Source: Larix kaempferi
Taxonomy: Eukaryota > Streptophyta > Pinopsida > Pinales > Pinaceae
NCBI GenBank assembly: GCA_027924585.1
Contig: BSBM01000140.1
Span: 9,419,501 to 9,483,500, forward strand
Reading direction: 5' to 3'
DNA: 64,000 bases
The notes below the pieces were generated by a model, which worked only from the letters and a program-made list of their open reading frames with translations, did not search any database and had not been told where the DNA came from. Each line of letters opens with the position of its first letter. The stretch's first letter is position 1. Below, in pieces: positions 21,920-33,636 of the stretch. The position numbers and the translations under genes were made by a program.

Positions 21920-23071
21920 ATGGTAGAAGAAGGAAAGTTTGGGGTCGAAAAATTTAATGGCCAAAACTACCAGTTATAGAAGATGCAAATGGAGGACTAT
22001 CTATATCAAAAGGATCTATTCCTACTCTTGGGAGGAAAAACAAAACAGACGGCAGCTATGAAGGATGAAGAATAGGAGGTTCTTGACAGAAAGGCATGAG
22101 GAACAATACGGCTATGCATGGCTTCATCAATGCCTTTCAATATTTCAAAAGAAAAGACAACAGAGGCTCTAATGAGTGCATTGGCTAAACTGTATGAAAA
22201 ACCCTTGAAGGTATTTATAATGAAGTGTTTATTTAATATGAAGATGTCAGAAGGTGGGTATGTTGTTGACCATTTAAATTAATTTAATATGATTACTAAT
22301 CAACTAAGTTCTATAAAAGTGAACTTCGAATATGAGGTTAGGTCTCTTATAATCTTGTGCCCATTGCAAGAAATTTGGATCGGCTTGGTCATGGTTGTTA
22401 GTAACTCTATCTTTGGTTCAAACACTTTGAAATTTGATGATGTTTTTGGTGTTATTCTTAGTGAGGAAATGCGAAGGAAAAGCACAAGTGATACATTAGG
22501 TAATGCGTTGACCATGGAGAGTAGGGGAATACAAGAGGGGAGAGGAAAGAGCCTAGGTAATCGTGGGAAGTATAGGAAGGGAATATCCAAGTCCAGACTG
22601 TGAAAGATAGAGTGTTGGAACTATGGAAAGAAAGGACATTTGAAGAAAGATTGCAGATCTCTAAAGAAGAAAAGAGATGGACAACAGGAGACTACTCAGG
22701 AAGCAAATCTAGCAGTTGATGTGTTACAATATGCTTTGATTCTTGCATTAGATGGTACTAGTGATTATTGTGTAGTAGAGTTAGGGGTTTCATGTCATAC
22801 TACACCCCATAGGAAATTCTTTCATGATTATGTTCTAGGTGATTTTGGACATGTTTTATTGGGTGATGATGAACCATGTAAATTTGTTGGAATGGGTGTG
22901 GTACGGATAAAGTTAAAGAATGGAGGTGAATGGATACTAAAATATGTAAGGCATATTCCTACGATGAAAAGAAATATGATCTCAATAGGGCAGTTGGGAT
23001 ATGGCGGTTGTTTATCTGCATTTGGAGAAACGTGGTGGAATATCACTAAAGGATCACTGGTAATAGAAAAA
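21920..23071 (+). pseudogene. gag-pol: Copia-4 gag and protease
   Basis: Begins with VEEGKFGVEKFNGQNYQL and continues with stops at several points through the capsid region; the longest frames are 22289-22603 and 22640-23074. The zinc knuckle near 22612-22655 reads CWNYGKKGHLKKDC, so the second cysteine is tyrosine. The protease site expected as DSGAS reads ELGVSCH, with the catalytic Asp lost. Dead copy. Confidence 0.85.
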
Positions 23072-23091
23072 TGAGATAGGCCCTAGGTACA

Positions 23092-24139
23092 TTGTATTTA
23101 TGTACTCATAATACTAATTCTTTTATCTCTCTAGCTTCCACAGAAACATATACAACATTGCGGTATCATAGGCTTGGCCACATGAGTGAGAAGGGGATGC
23201 ATATTCTCCACTCAAGGAAGTTGTTTCCAGATCTGAAGAAGTTAGGTTTGAAATTCTGTGAGAACTGTGTTTATGGAAAACAAAAGAGAGTCATATTTCT
23301 CAGAGTTAGGAATCAAAATAAGAGTGAAAAGTTAGATATTTTGTATACAGATGTATGGGGACCATCTCAGGTACAATCTCTTAGTGGTTCTCATTATTAT
23401 GTTACTTCTATTGATGATGCAACTAGAAAAACTTGGGTTTATTGTATTCGATAGAAATCTGATGTTTTTGCTACTTTTAAGAAATGGAAAGCTTTGGTTG
23501 AGAATGAGACAAGAAAAAGGTTGAAGTGACTCAAATCTAATAATGGAGGTGAATACTACGGCAAGGATTTTGATAGCTAATGTTCATACCATGGGATTTG
23601 TAGAGAGAGGACCATTCCAAGAACACCACAAGAAAATGGTGTGTCAGAAAGGATGAACAGAACAATCATGGAGCGTGCAAGGTGTATGAGATTGCATGCA
23701 AGGTTTCCCTTACATTTTTGGGAAGATGTTGTAGATATTGTTGTTTACTTAATAAATAGAGGGCCTTCAAGCACTTTGGATGGTGGGATTCAATAGGAGG
23801 CATGGATAGGTAAAAAGATAAACTACTCATTTTTTAGAACTTTTGGTTGTGAAGCATTTGTCCATATTGATAAATAAAATAGAACAAATCTTGATGCTAA
23901 ATCCAAGAAATGTACATTTATTGGATATGGGGTTGATGATTTTGGTTATCGCTTATGGGATTATGAAAATAATAAAATCACTAGAAGTAGAGATGTGGTA
24001 TTCAATGAAAAGTTCATGTATAAAGATCAATTGCGGGGAAAGAAACAAGAAAGGGAATACACGGAGTACACAATGCTTGATGAAATCAAAGAAAATGAAG
24101 TTTCAAAGGTGTCAGAAAACCAAGAACATCAACAAGTAC
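23092..24139 (+). pseudogene. pol: Copia-4 integrase (truncated)
   Basis: Frame 23092-23454 includes the HRLGHMSEKGM and CENCVYGKQKR zinc region and ILYTDVWGPSQ (catalytic Asp). After a TAG the frame continues with NNGGEYYGKDF, PQENGVSERMNRTIMERARCM (Glu) and the FGCEAFVHI C-terminal fold. Stops at about 23453, 23530, 23578, 23797 and 23878. Homology ends at the Copia-5 border. Confidence 0.88.
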
Positions 24140-24911
24140 TGTAAAATCTGTAACACAGTAGGTTCTAGCTACTATGGATACCTCACAGTTTAAATATTTG
24201 ACATATTATGCAAGAAACAAGTGCATATACATTTATGGATGAACAAATGATCAAATATCAGAACAAATGATCAAATTACAGAACAAATGATCAAAAATTA
24301 GGATACACAAGTGATCAAATATCATAATATATTAACAGTCCAATGTTACAATGAGTTTGGATCATCCTTATATAGAAATAGGAATAAATAGAATGCACTT
24401 GGAGTGTCCACACTTAGCTAGCTTAGATTTAGCCTCAATCCCTCCTAGGTTGACCAAATAGTTCCAAAATATCCCAAATAGGTTCAAAATGTGTATGTGA
24501 ACATTGGGTGAGCATGGTAGACCAAACTAGGGTTCACACATGTGGAGGAGGTGATTGGTTGGAGTTATTTAGTCTAGGATAGGCCAAAAATAGCCAAAAA
24601 GGGGACAAATGGCCAAGTTCAATGCATGTGCGCCCTAGGTCAAAGCAGTTCCTTAAAACATAGGATAAGGGCGCCTTAGGCATGCTGGAGACAATAAATG
24701 CTTGGATAAGGGCTCCTAATAGCTATTTTGACCACCCTTGTCCCATACTTTGGCCCATACATTGTTAACTTGTTCACACTTTCCCATACAAGTTCTAACC
24801 ACTTCATAATAACCAATTTCACACCTAGGGATGTACTATTAACCAGTTTAGCACCTAATAACCATTAATTAATTAATGATTAAGGTACTAAGGTATAATA
24901 TTTCTCTAACA
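24140..24911 (-). repeat. Copia-5 LTR (about 772 bp)
   Basis: Minus strand starts TGTTAGAGAAATATT and ends CAGATTTTACA, so it has TG...CA ends. The purine tract is the complement of 24912-24919 (CCCCCCCA). A threefold repeat of AGAACAAATGATCAAA occurs at about 24236-24300. Confidence 0.75.
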
Positions 24912-25069
24912 CCCCCCCATAAGCTAGACTTAGTGGAATATCAAAAATAAGGCCTTGGCAACTGAGGCTCAAGTCACCTTTTACAACAGAAATTTTATTT
25001 GTCCATGTAAAACGAGAAAAGAGGTAAAGCCACATGGGGAAAATACTCCCTCAAGAATGGACATGACAC

Positions 25070-25220
25070 AGAGATGAACAAAATGTCTTCAATAGGTCTT
25101 GTTCTTCACTTGAATGAGTTGAATGAACAACTTCTTGGTGAAAGACTTGGTGAAGATGTTGTGGATGTCATGATCATGCACCAATGCATCAATGTTATGT
25201 AGACAAAAAACATGTTGGGA
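25070..25220 (-). pseudogene. pol: Copia-5 RNase H C-terminal fragment
   Basis: The minus strand contains ALVHDHDIHNIFTKSFTKKLF, the end of copia RNase H (compare ADIFTKSLTEAKF in Copia-1). Nothing upstream of about 25312 of this element survives. Confidence 0.8.
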
Positions 25221-25312
25221 GCCTCCTTGAAACTCATCATTTGATGATGGAGGAGCATCATAAGAATGCTTCTTGCTGCATACATACTCTGATCTGAATA
25301 CATAAATATATC

Positions 25313-25723
25313 CCAAGTGTCACAATACCTCTAAGATGTCTCTTCCTCTTCCATGGGAGTTACTCTTCCACTCAATTTAGACCCTCAATGAGTCATGCCA
25401 AGTGTAATTCCCTTACAAATGCCCCAAGAACGTTGGAATCCACCTTGGATTCGAATGGGTGAGAGTAGGATTCCATGTGGCATGGAGAATAATGCTTTGT
25501 GTGGGTCCCACACCACCAATGTTCCCTCATGAACAATTGCCACCTTATTTTCCTATTATAAATATTTATTTATCCCCTTTTAATATATTTTTATCAATAT
25601 AATGTCCATTTGGGGTTTTATAGCTCCCTTATTCCAAATCTAAATGTTTCCACCCCAACCTAGGGAACTAGTAGATTGATGGAATTTTCCCTTCTAGTGA
25701 TTTATTTGGATGGGGACATTACA
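25313..25723 (-). repeat. Gypsy-A 3' LTR, truncated (about 411 bp)
   Basis: Matches 39783-40193 of the 5' LTR and ends in the same GGACATTACA. The other 1.36 kb is missing at the join with Copia-5. Adjacent TGGGTGGTGAGGAC (complement of 25724-25737) is the purine tract region. Confidence 0.88.
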
Positions 25724-26154
25724 GTCCTCACCACCCAAGATTGATTTCCCTCAAGAAATTCCAAATTGGGATGCTGCAAAATTTGTTCCTCTTCCCATGT
25801 GGCATCCTCACTTGGAAAATATTTCCATTGTACCAAATATTCTCTTATGGTTCTGCTACTCAATTTCCTTTCTCTTGTTTTCTAAAATTTTTCTAGAATA
25901 AGTATGAGTTGTCCTTCATAATCTAATTGAGGGAGTGTTTATGAAATAGAAATTTGTTGACCAATAGCCTTCTTAAGGAATGAAACATGAAATACATTGT
26001 GGATTTTTCTACCTTTCGGAAGTTCTAACTCATAATCTACCTCCCCAACTTTTTGAACTAGCTCATATGGACCATAATACCTTGGTTTAAGATTTTCTGA
26101 TCCTTTCCATTTTAAGGAGGTTTTCTTATATGGCTGAAGCCTCAAATAAACCAA
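25724..26154 (-). pseudogene. pol: Gypsy-A integrase C-terminus and chromodomain-like tail
   Basis: Contains LKPRYYGPYELVQKVG and VFHVSFLKKAIG, the conserved end of gypsy integrase, followed by a stop-interrupted REYLVQWKYFPSEDATWEEEQIL segment that fits a chromodomain (aromatic W-K and TWE positions), and the final QHPNLEFLEGNQSWV tail that ends at the LTR. Chromodomains of chromoviruses are thought to steer integration to particular chromatin. The same final tail recurs in Gypsy-B and Gypsy-D. Confidence 0.85.
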
Positions 26155-27065
26155 TCATTCACTTGAAAGGTTCTTTCCTCCCTATGTTGATCCACATACT
26201 GTTTTTGTTGATTTGGGGAAACCTGCAAATTGTCTTTTAGAAGCTTCAAAATCTCTTGACTTTCCTCAACCCAATCTTTAGATTTTGGGGCTCTACTATC
26301 ACCAAAAATGTGATCAACAAAAATGAGTTCTTCATAACCATAAAGTGCTTTGAAAGGAGACATACCAATGGACATATGGAAAGTAGTATTGTAGCAAAAC
26401 TCACCCAAGTGTAGCCATTTAACCCATGATTTATGCTGCTCACCAACATAGTTTCTCAAGTACCCTTCCAACCATTGGTTCACCCTTTATGTTTGGCCAT
26501 CAGTTTTAGGATTATATCTTGTGATAGGATTCAATTGAGTTCCCACCAACTTGAAGAGTTCTTGCCAAAAAGCACTCATAAATCTGCTATCCCTATCACT
26601 CACAATGTTTTTGGGAAGTCCATGCAATCTGAAGATATCTCTAAAGAATAGATCAACCACTTGTGCAGTATTAAAAGATGATGTAATAGAAAATAAATGA
26701 GCAAATTTGGTGAGTCTATCCACCACAATATAAATACAATCCTTACCTAAAGCCTTGGGAAAACCTGTGATGAAATCCATTGAGATGCTTTCCCATTTTT
26801 GTTATGGAATGGGCAATGGTTGCAATAGACCAGCAGAATGGGTGTGTTCAAATTTGTTTTGCTAACATATCTTGAATTCATTCACATACTTCAGAACATA
26901 TTCCTTCAGCCCTTTCCAAGAGAACCTTTGTCTTAATTGCCTATATGTTTTAAAGAAACTAGGATGGCCTGCTAGAGAATCATGAGCTTCCTTCAAGTTC
27001 TTGTGCTTTAGGTTCGAACCATGAACCAAGTATATTCGGTCCTTATAGTATATTAGGCCATTCAA
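26142..27065 (-). pseudogene. pol: Gypsy-A integrase zinc finger and core
   Basis: Frames 27065-26862, 26780-26487 and 26483-26142 give the zinc-binding region (HDSLAGHPSFFKTYRQL), then the rve core with MDFITGFPKA (Asp), VSDRDSRFMSAFW (Asp) and NPKTDGQT*RVNQWLE, where the catalytic Glu codon GAA has become TAA. The linker at 26790-26860 holds two more stops. Confidence 0.92.
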
Positions 27066-27083
27066 TATATTGTATCTATAATA

Positions 27084-28642
27084 TCATTTGACCCCATCTA
27101 ACACATCACAAGCAAAACTATCTTTGGCATACTCTACTATTAGCATATCTTTCCAATCTTTCGAAATGTCCATAAGGGAAAATGAAGGTCTCCTAGACAA
27201 TGCATCTGCTACAATATTATTCTTCCCTTTTACATATTCAATGTCAACATAAAAATATTGGACCTTACTTACCCATTTTTGCTTCCTTTCATTGAGATCC
27301 TTTTGTCTGAGTAAATGCTTTAATTTGTTATGATCATTTTTTACCACAAACTCTTTCCCCACCAGATATTGTCTAAACTTGGCCAAGGCATGCATCATGG
27401 CTAACATTTCTTTGTCATATATGGAGTAGAGCTTCTCATGTGGCTGCAATTTTCTGCTCTCAAAAGCTATGGGGTGTTGATTTTTCTTTAGTACCACCCC
27501 TATTCCTTCTCCTGATGCATCACATTCCAAAACAAATGGTTTAGAAAAATCTGGTAATGCAAGTACCGGACAACTAATCATTACCTCTTTCATTCTTTGG
27601 AAAGCTTTTTCATCCTCTTTATCCCATTTGAAATCATCCTCCTTGGTCAAATCAGTAAGGGGATCAGTTAGTTTGGAAAACCCCTTCACAAACTTCATAT
27701 AGTAAGTGCATATCCCAATGAATCCTCTCAATTCAGTGATGTTCTTGGGTGATGGCCATTGAAGAATAGCCTTTATTTTATCCAAGTGCACCTTTACTCC
27801 ATATTTCCCAATGATGTTCCCAATATACAAAAATTATTTCAACCCAAATTCACACTTGGACAACTTAGCAAACAAAGATTGTTCATGCAATATTTTCAAT
27901 ACAACTTCTAAATGGTGCACATGTTCCTCCCATGTCTTACTGTAAATCAAAATATCAACAAAGAAAACCAAAACAAACTTACGAAGCTGCTTGCAAAATA
28001 TTTTGTTCATGCATGATTGGAATGTGGTTGGATCATTGGTCAAACCAAAAGGCATGACAAGAAATTTGAAATGACCATAGTGACATCTGAAAGCAATTTT
28101 GTGCACATCCTCCTCCTTCATTCGAATCTGATGGTAACCATATCTAAGATCAACTTTGGAGAATAAATTTGCTCCAAATAGCTCATCTATTCTAGGGATG
28201 GGATATCTATTCTTTATTGTCTTATTGATTAGAGATATAAAATCAATGCAAATCCTTAGATTTCCATCCTTTTTCTTCACCAAAACATCTGAAGAAGCAT
28301 AGAGGCTTGAGCTTGGTCTAATGAGTCCCAATCCCAAGAGCTCTTGAATAGCCTTCTCAATCTCATCTTTGAACATTTTTAGGTTTATATATGGTGTTAT
28401 TTGTATAGTTGAAGTTCCCACCTCAAAAACAATGGTGTGCTCAAATCCTATGTCGGGTGGTCTTCCAGGAGGAAGGTCTCCAAAAACCCTTTCATTTTTG
28501 TGTAGTAGTTTCCTTATCTCCCTTGGATGTTCTGCAATCTTTATGTTTGGCTTGGGGGAGGTAAAGAAATATTCGGCAGCCCATTCAATATCCCCATGCC
28601 TCAATATGGACCTCATATCGTGGTAAGACACCACTTGGTTAG
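27084..28642 (-). pseudogene. pol: Gypsy-A reverse transcriptase and RNase H
   Basis: RT (28670-27834, of which the first few codons lie in Gypsy-B) has KDGNLRICIDF, PIPRIDELF, SKVDLRYGYHQIRM and FGLTNDPTTFQ. The catalytic box is FFVDILIYSK: the first aspartate of the FxDD pair is valine (codon 27957-27959), so the enzyme is dead. A single stop separates it from RNase H (27830-27084) with LECDASGEGIG, YDKEMLAMMHAL and VKNDHNKLKHLL, where the catalytic D, E, D remain, ending ADALSRRP. Two domains with 526 codons and only one stop, so decay is modest. Confidence 0.95.
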
Positions 28643-30444
28643 TGCAGTGTCCCTTTTTAAGAATTTGCAAAAACTAGGAAAAATTGCAAAATTTGACCAA
28701 TTCGACCCTTAGACTAGTATTGACTCAACTGCTTCCAAATGGATCCAAATGGATCCAAATGGATCCAAATGGATCCAAATGGTTTTGAATTGGGTATGAA
28801 TGAGTTTATAAGGTATTCATACATGTAAATGAGGCTGATGTATGCTTGGACACTCTTAAAATACTTCTGCAACATTCATTTATAATCAGGGAAAAATAGG
28901 GAACTTTACTAGTCAAAATCGAGGTTCAAAACCCCCAAGGGTAGGGGAAAAATATGGCTTCCAAAACACTATAATACCTCCCCAAATTTAAGAATAGAGA
29001 CATGGTACTGATAAAGGACTTCAATGTTATTCCCAATTCAGCATCAATTAGTTTCTATAGGCTTCTTCAAATTCCATAAATCAGGTGTTTGTATACTAGC
29101 TTTAACATAAGGGGAAATGATAGTAAATATTCACAAATGGTTATGAAACTTAAAAATATTTCTCCCAATGCTTATCTAATGAATATGAAACTTATTCAGA
29201 ATATTAATGGTGCTCCATACAACAATAATATATCATATTTTGACTAAACCATTCGAATTTGATACCACTTCAAGTGCTTACAAAAAGGTATTGGAGAAAT
29301 GACACCATTTAATCATAGTTTAGCATTTGTACATAAAATATCTTGGAGTTTCGATATGAAAGTATTCTTATCAGTAAATACAGAGTATATACATCATATT
29401 ACAATAATATGGTACCTCGAGAGCTATCCCAAAGAGATCATCACCTCACCAAGTGCGCCTCTCCTGAAGGAGCAAGAATATGACAAGAAATGGGAGAATA
29501 GTTGTAGAAGCAAGCTGAAGGAGATGTGATCACTAGATTCCCTATAGCTTCAACCTGCAACAAATGACTCCATTGTAGCTCCAAATTAAATGTATGAATG
29601 GCCTCTCCAATTTCCAATTATGTTGGGAATCTTTCACCCTCGAAATTGGTTCTAAGGCAAGTAGAATAACACTCTACTAGCTCTCCTCTCCAAACGCAAA
29701 ATGTAAAATGATCAAAATCCACTCTCCTTATTTGTTACTAACTTTTATAAACTTCCAAATACCTCCATGGGTCGAATTCCTTCCAAAATACTCATGCCAA
29801 TTCAATTTGGGAAGATATTCCAATGTGTGCCACTTGTCCTACAATTCCTAGTCTCCATCTTCCCTCAATTCGAATGGGTGTCTATTTGGCTGCCCTAACT
29901 CCCTTGTGTGCCTTCTTGGAGGATATTTTTAGCCCTGACATGTCATATATGTCATATTTCATCATTCAGGTCTGATTTTTGTCATAAGTGTCATAGCATC
30001 TTCATCATTGTTGCCATAGAAGCTAGGGAATCTAGCCCAAGTGTCTCAATATCTCTTAAATGCCTCTTCCTCTTCCATGGGAGTTACTCTTCCACTCCAA
30101 TTCGTCCTTCATTGAGTCATGCCAAGTATATTGACCTCCCAACTCCCCAAGAACAGTATACTCCACCTTGGATTCGAATGGGTGAGAATAGGATGCCATG
30201 TGGCATGAGGAATCTAGCTTCGTGTGGATCCCACACCACCAATGTGTATTCATGACCAAGTGATGCCTTATTTTCCTATCATAAATATTTATTAACCCCT
30301 TTTAATATATTTATTTCAATCTAATGTCTATTTGGGTTTTATTAGATCCCTTATTCAAAATCCCAATGTTTTTGCCCCAACCTAGGAAACTAGTAGATTG
30401 GTGGAATTTTCTCTTTTGAGATTTATTTGAATGGGGACATTACA
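28643..30444 (-). repeat. Gypsy-B 3' LTR (1,802 bp)
   Basis: Plus-strand view runs from TGCAGTGTCC to GGGACATTACA. It contains about five copies of the decamer GGATCCAAAT at 28741-28785, whereas the other LTR has two, accounting for most of the 29-bp length difference. Confidence 0.94.
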
Positions 30445-30668
30445 GTCCTCCCCACCCAAGATTGATTTTCCTCAAGAAATTTCGAACATGGATGTTGAAG
30501 AACCTACTTCCTTTCCAAAACTTTTCTTCCAAAACTTTGCTTACAAAACTTTCTTTCCCAAAAACATTTGAAACCAATGAGACTAAAAATTATTCCAGGG
30601 TCCCATTTCTTGTATTGCACTCCAACAATTAGGAGTGCTCTCCGACCCATACCATCAGGAAAGAGACT

Positions 30669-31817
30669 TCATGGATCCAATTTCCTTGTATGCATTCTTC
30701 CAATCATCATAATTACAAAAGATAAATCATCAAAGTACATAGAAACATAATAAAAATGTACATCAAGGAGGTGCCTCATCAAAGAATCATGAAGGTGCTT
30801 ATACCTCCAAGCAAGTAGACCACCATTTTCCAAGTGCATACAAGCATCAAGTGACCACTCAAATCTACTCCAATGACATAGTTTAGGATCCCATTTCCTA
30901 TAATGCTGCTCCAAAATTATGTAAGATGCATCAAAACAATCATCCACGTGTCCTTTCATCCGAGAAGTGAATGAAGAACCTCCACTAAAATCTGAACCAA
31001 GTAGGGAGCAAAGAAAACAATGAGCCTTCAAGGGGCTCACATAAGTACCATTTATGCATCCATGGATATGTGTATCATCAATAAATAACAAAGGATGTTG
31101 CTTCCAATGTGAATAATAATGTTCTATAGTCATGTCATCATCAAAAGGAGAGATAAGAGTTCCATACTCTTCATGTGGCACCATTAGAAAAAAACCTTTC
31201 ACCCAATTTTCATCCCCAATTGATGTGGTTGAAAAAGAAATAGGAGGTGAGGAATTATGAACCAACCTTAAATATTTGCAACTCTTACCCATCAAAATCC
31301 TTAATTCATCTTCTCCATAATTGGCTGGTCCAACTATTGTGATATCATGTGCCTCCTCCAAGGCTTTGCAACTCTCTCCATGAGGCAACTCATAATCCCT
31401 CTGAAAAAAGACAAGTGCGTGTCTTTCTTCTTGTTCGAGTGTAGAATATTCAAGCACCTGCATATAAACATGTACCTCATGTTCCACCATTACATGAGGT
31501 TCCTCCTTTGTGACATAAATTCTTTCATCCATTGCCTTCTTTTCCTTGAAAGGAGAACCACTGCTCCCTCTTGTTGCCAATTTGCTTCCAAATTGACTAG
31601 CCAACAATTCGAACCCTTGCATTAGTTGTTTTGTCATGCCTTCAAAGAATGGTTTCAGTAATTTTCTAAACTCCTCATTTTCCTCTAAGGTTCCTTTCTC
31701 ATCCTTACTCATGGTTACCAAAGAATGCACTTCTCCTACTTCTTCCCTTTCACCAAAAGTACTTTCAGTTTCAGTTTCTAAGGGTGGGGGATGATTTATT
31801 TGACTTATTGTCCTCAT
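30669..31817 (-). CDS. Gypsy-B internal ORF, 382 codons (Gag N-terminus fused to unknown region)
   Basis: Starts at ATG 31817 just inside the primer binding site. Residues ~34-95 (SKDEKGTLEENEEFRKLLKP..., FKEKKAMDE) resemble the Gag N-terminus of Gypsy-A (MAKDEKGTSEMEEKEEFRKF, 38292-37975). From about residue 96 the sequence has no resemblance to any retroelement protein I know: it is acidic, with HGESCKALEE, VGPANYGEDE, ENWVKGFFL and many Trp/His in the C-terminal third. After the TAG, translation in other frames continues with a degenerate QHPCSKFLEENQSWVG, the tail of Gypsy-A's polyprotein. A clear homologue is the Gypsy-D ORF at 60706. Function unknown. Confidence 0.8.
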   Translation of the reverse strand: MRTISQINHPPPLETETESTFGEREEVGEVHSLVTMSKDEKGTLEENEEFRKLLKPFFEGMTKQLMQGFELLASQFGSKLATRGSSGSPFKEKKAMDERIYVTKEEPHVMVEHEVHVYMQVLEYSTLEQEERHALVFFQRDYELPHGESCKALEEAHDITIVGPANYGEDELRILMGKSCKYLRLVHNSSPPISFSTTSIGDENWVKGFFLMVPHEEYGTLISPFDDDMTIEHYYSHWKQHPLLFIDDTHIHGCINGTYVSPLKAHCFLCSLLGSDFSGGSSFTSRMKGHVDDCFDASYIILEQHYRKWDPKLCHWSRFEWSLDACMHLENGGLLAWRYKHLHDSLMRHLLDVHFYYVSMYFDDLSFVIMMIGRMHTRKLDP

Positions 31818-31849
31818 GAATGGTCATCCACATAATTTTCAAGGACAAT

Positions 31850-31861
31850 TCTCTAATACCA
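31850..31861 (-). other. Gypsy-B primer binding site
   Basis: Complement reads TGGTATTAGAGA, two bases inside the 5' LTR, a Met-tRNA type site with two changes. Confidence 0.8.
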
Positions 31862-31863
31862 CT

Positions 31864-33636
31864 TGTAGTGTCCATTTTTAAGAATTTGCAAAAACTAGGA
31901 AAAACTGCAAATTTTGACCAATTCGACCCTTAGACTAGTATTGACTCAACTGCTTCCAAATGGCTCCAAATGGTTCTGAATTGGGTCTGAATGAGTTTGG
32001 AAGGTATTCATACATGTAAATGAGGCTGATGGATGCTTGGGAACTCTTAAAACACTTCTACAACATTCATTTATAATCAGGGAAAAATAGGGAACTTTAC
32101 TAGTCAAAATCGAGGTTCAAAACCCCCAAGGGTAGGGGACAAAGATGGTTTCCCAAACACTGTAATACCTCCCCCAATTTAAGAACAGAGACATGTTACT
32201 AATAAATTACTTCAATGGGCTTCCCAATGCATCATAAATTAGTTTCTATAGGCTTATTCAACTTCCATAAATCAGTTGTTTGTATACTAGCTTTAACATA
32301 GGGGGAAATGATAGTAAATCTTCACAAATGGTTATGAAACTTAAGAATATTGCTCCCAATGCTTATCTAATGAGTATGAAACTTATTCATCATATTAATG
32401 GTGCTACATACAACAATAATATATCATATTTTTACTGAACCTTTCGAATTTGATACCACTTCAAGTGCTTACAAAAAGATATTGGGGAAATGGCACCATT
32501 TAATCATAGTTTAGAATTTGTACATAAAATCTCTTGGATTTTCGATACGAAAGTATTCTGATAAGTAAATACAGAGTATATATATCATACTAAAATAATA
32601 TGGGGCCTCAAGAGCTATCCCAAAGAGATCATCACCTCACCAAGTGCGCCTCTCCTCAAGGAGCAAGAATACGACAAGAAATGGGAGAATAGTTGTAGAA
32701 GCAAGATGAAGGAGATGTAATCATGAGCTTCCATGTAGATTCAACCTGCAACAAATGACTCCATTGTATCTCCAAATGAAATTTCTAAATTTCCTCTCCA
32801 ATTTCCAATTAGAATGGGAATCTTTCACCCTCGAAATTGGTGCTAAGGCAAGTAGAATAACACTCTACTAGCTCTCCTCTCCAAATGTAAAAGGTAAAAT
32901 GATAAAAATCCATTCTCCTCATTTTTTATTGACTTTTATAAACTTCCAAAGACCTCCATGGGTCTAATTCCTTCCAAAATCCTCATTCCAACTCAAGTTG
33001 GGAAGAGATTACAATGTGTGCCACTTGTCCTACAAATCCTAGTCTCCATCTTCCCTCAATTCGAATGGGTGTCTCTTTGGCTTCCCTAACTCCCTTGTGC
33101 GCCTTCTTGGAGTCTATTTTTAGCCCTGACATGTCATATATGTCAGATGTCAGAATTCAAGTCTGATTTGTGTCATAAGTGTCATAGCATCTTCATCATT
33201 GTTGTCATAGAAGCTAGGGAATCTAGCCCAAGTGTCTCAATATCTCTTAAATGCCTTTTCCTCTTCCATGGGAGTTATTCTTCCACTCCACTTCAAAATT
33301 TATTGATTTATTCCAATTATATTGACCTCCCAACTCCCCAAGAACATTAGACTCCACCTTGGATTCGAATGGGTGAGAATAGGATGCCATGTGGCATGAG
33401 GAATCTAGCTTTGTGTGGGTCCCACACCACCAATGTGTCTCCATGACCAAGTGCCACCTTATTTTCCTATCATAAATATTTATTTAACCCCTTTTAATAT
33501 TTTTATGTCAATCTAATGTCCATTTGGTATTTATTATCTCCCTTATGCAAAATCCCAATGTTTCCACCCCAACCTAGGAAACTAGTAGATTGGTGAAATT
33601 TTCTCTTTTGAGACTTATTTGAATGGGGACATTACA
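31864..33636 (-). repeat. Gypsy-B 5' LTR (1,773 bp)
   Basis: Plus-strand view from TGTAGTGTCC to GGGACATTACA, followed by the TSD GTTAG. Open frames inside it, such as 33147-33350, are shared by every LTR copy of this family and are not genes. Confidence 0.94.

Larger units (their letters stand above)
21456..24139 (+). mobile_element. Copia-4: 3'-truncated copia element
   Basis: 5' LTR, primer binding site, gag, zinc knuckle, protease-like region and integrase follow in copia order, but the sequence stops in the integrase C-terminus at 24139, where Copia-5 begins. There is no RT, RNase H or 3' LTR. Gag and integrase sequences belong to a different copia lineage from Copia-1 and -3. Confidence 0.85.
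24140..25312 (-). mobile_element. Copia-5: fragment of a copia element (3' LTR plus end of pol)
   Basis: Consists of an LTR-like block, a C-run that is the complement of a purine tract, and the end of an RNase H gene. Sequence switches to a gypsy LTR at about 25313, so most of the element is missing. No target-site duplication can be checked. Confidence 0.75.
28643..33636 (-). mobile_element. Gypsy-B: non-autonomous gypsy derivative nested in Gypsy-A pol
   Basis: LTRs 28643-30444 and 31864-33636 enclose only 1.4 kb. Perfect TSD GTTAG at 28638-28642 and 33637-33641. Removing it joins MHTYP and NQVVSYHDMR of Gypsy-A in frame. The LTRs are of the same family as Gypsy-A's. It has a primer binding site and purine tract but no pol, only a 382-codon ORF whose ends resemble the ends of Gypsy-A's polyprotein. 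The first 100 aligned LTR bases differ at about 4 positions, so it is moderately old. Confidence 0.95.

Noticed and set aside
29908-30255. 115-codon frame in the Gypsy-B LTR
   Set aside because: The same sequence occurs in every LTR of the family, with the frame broken in other copies; it is LTR sequence, not a gene.
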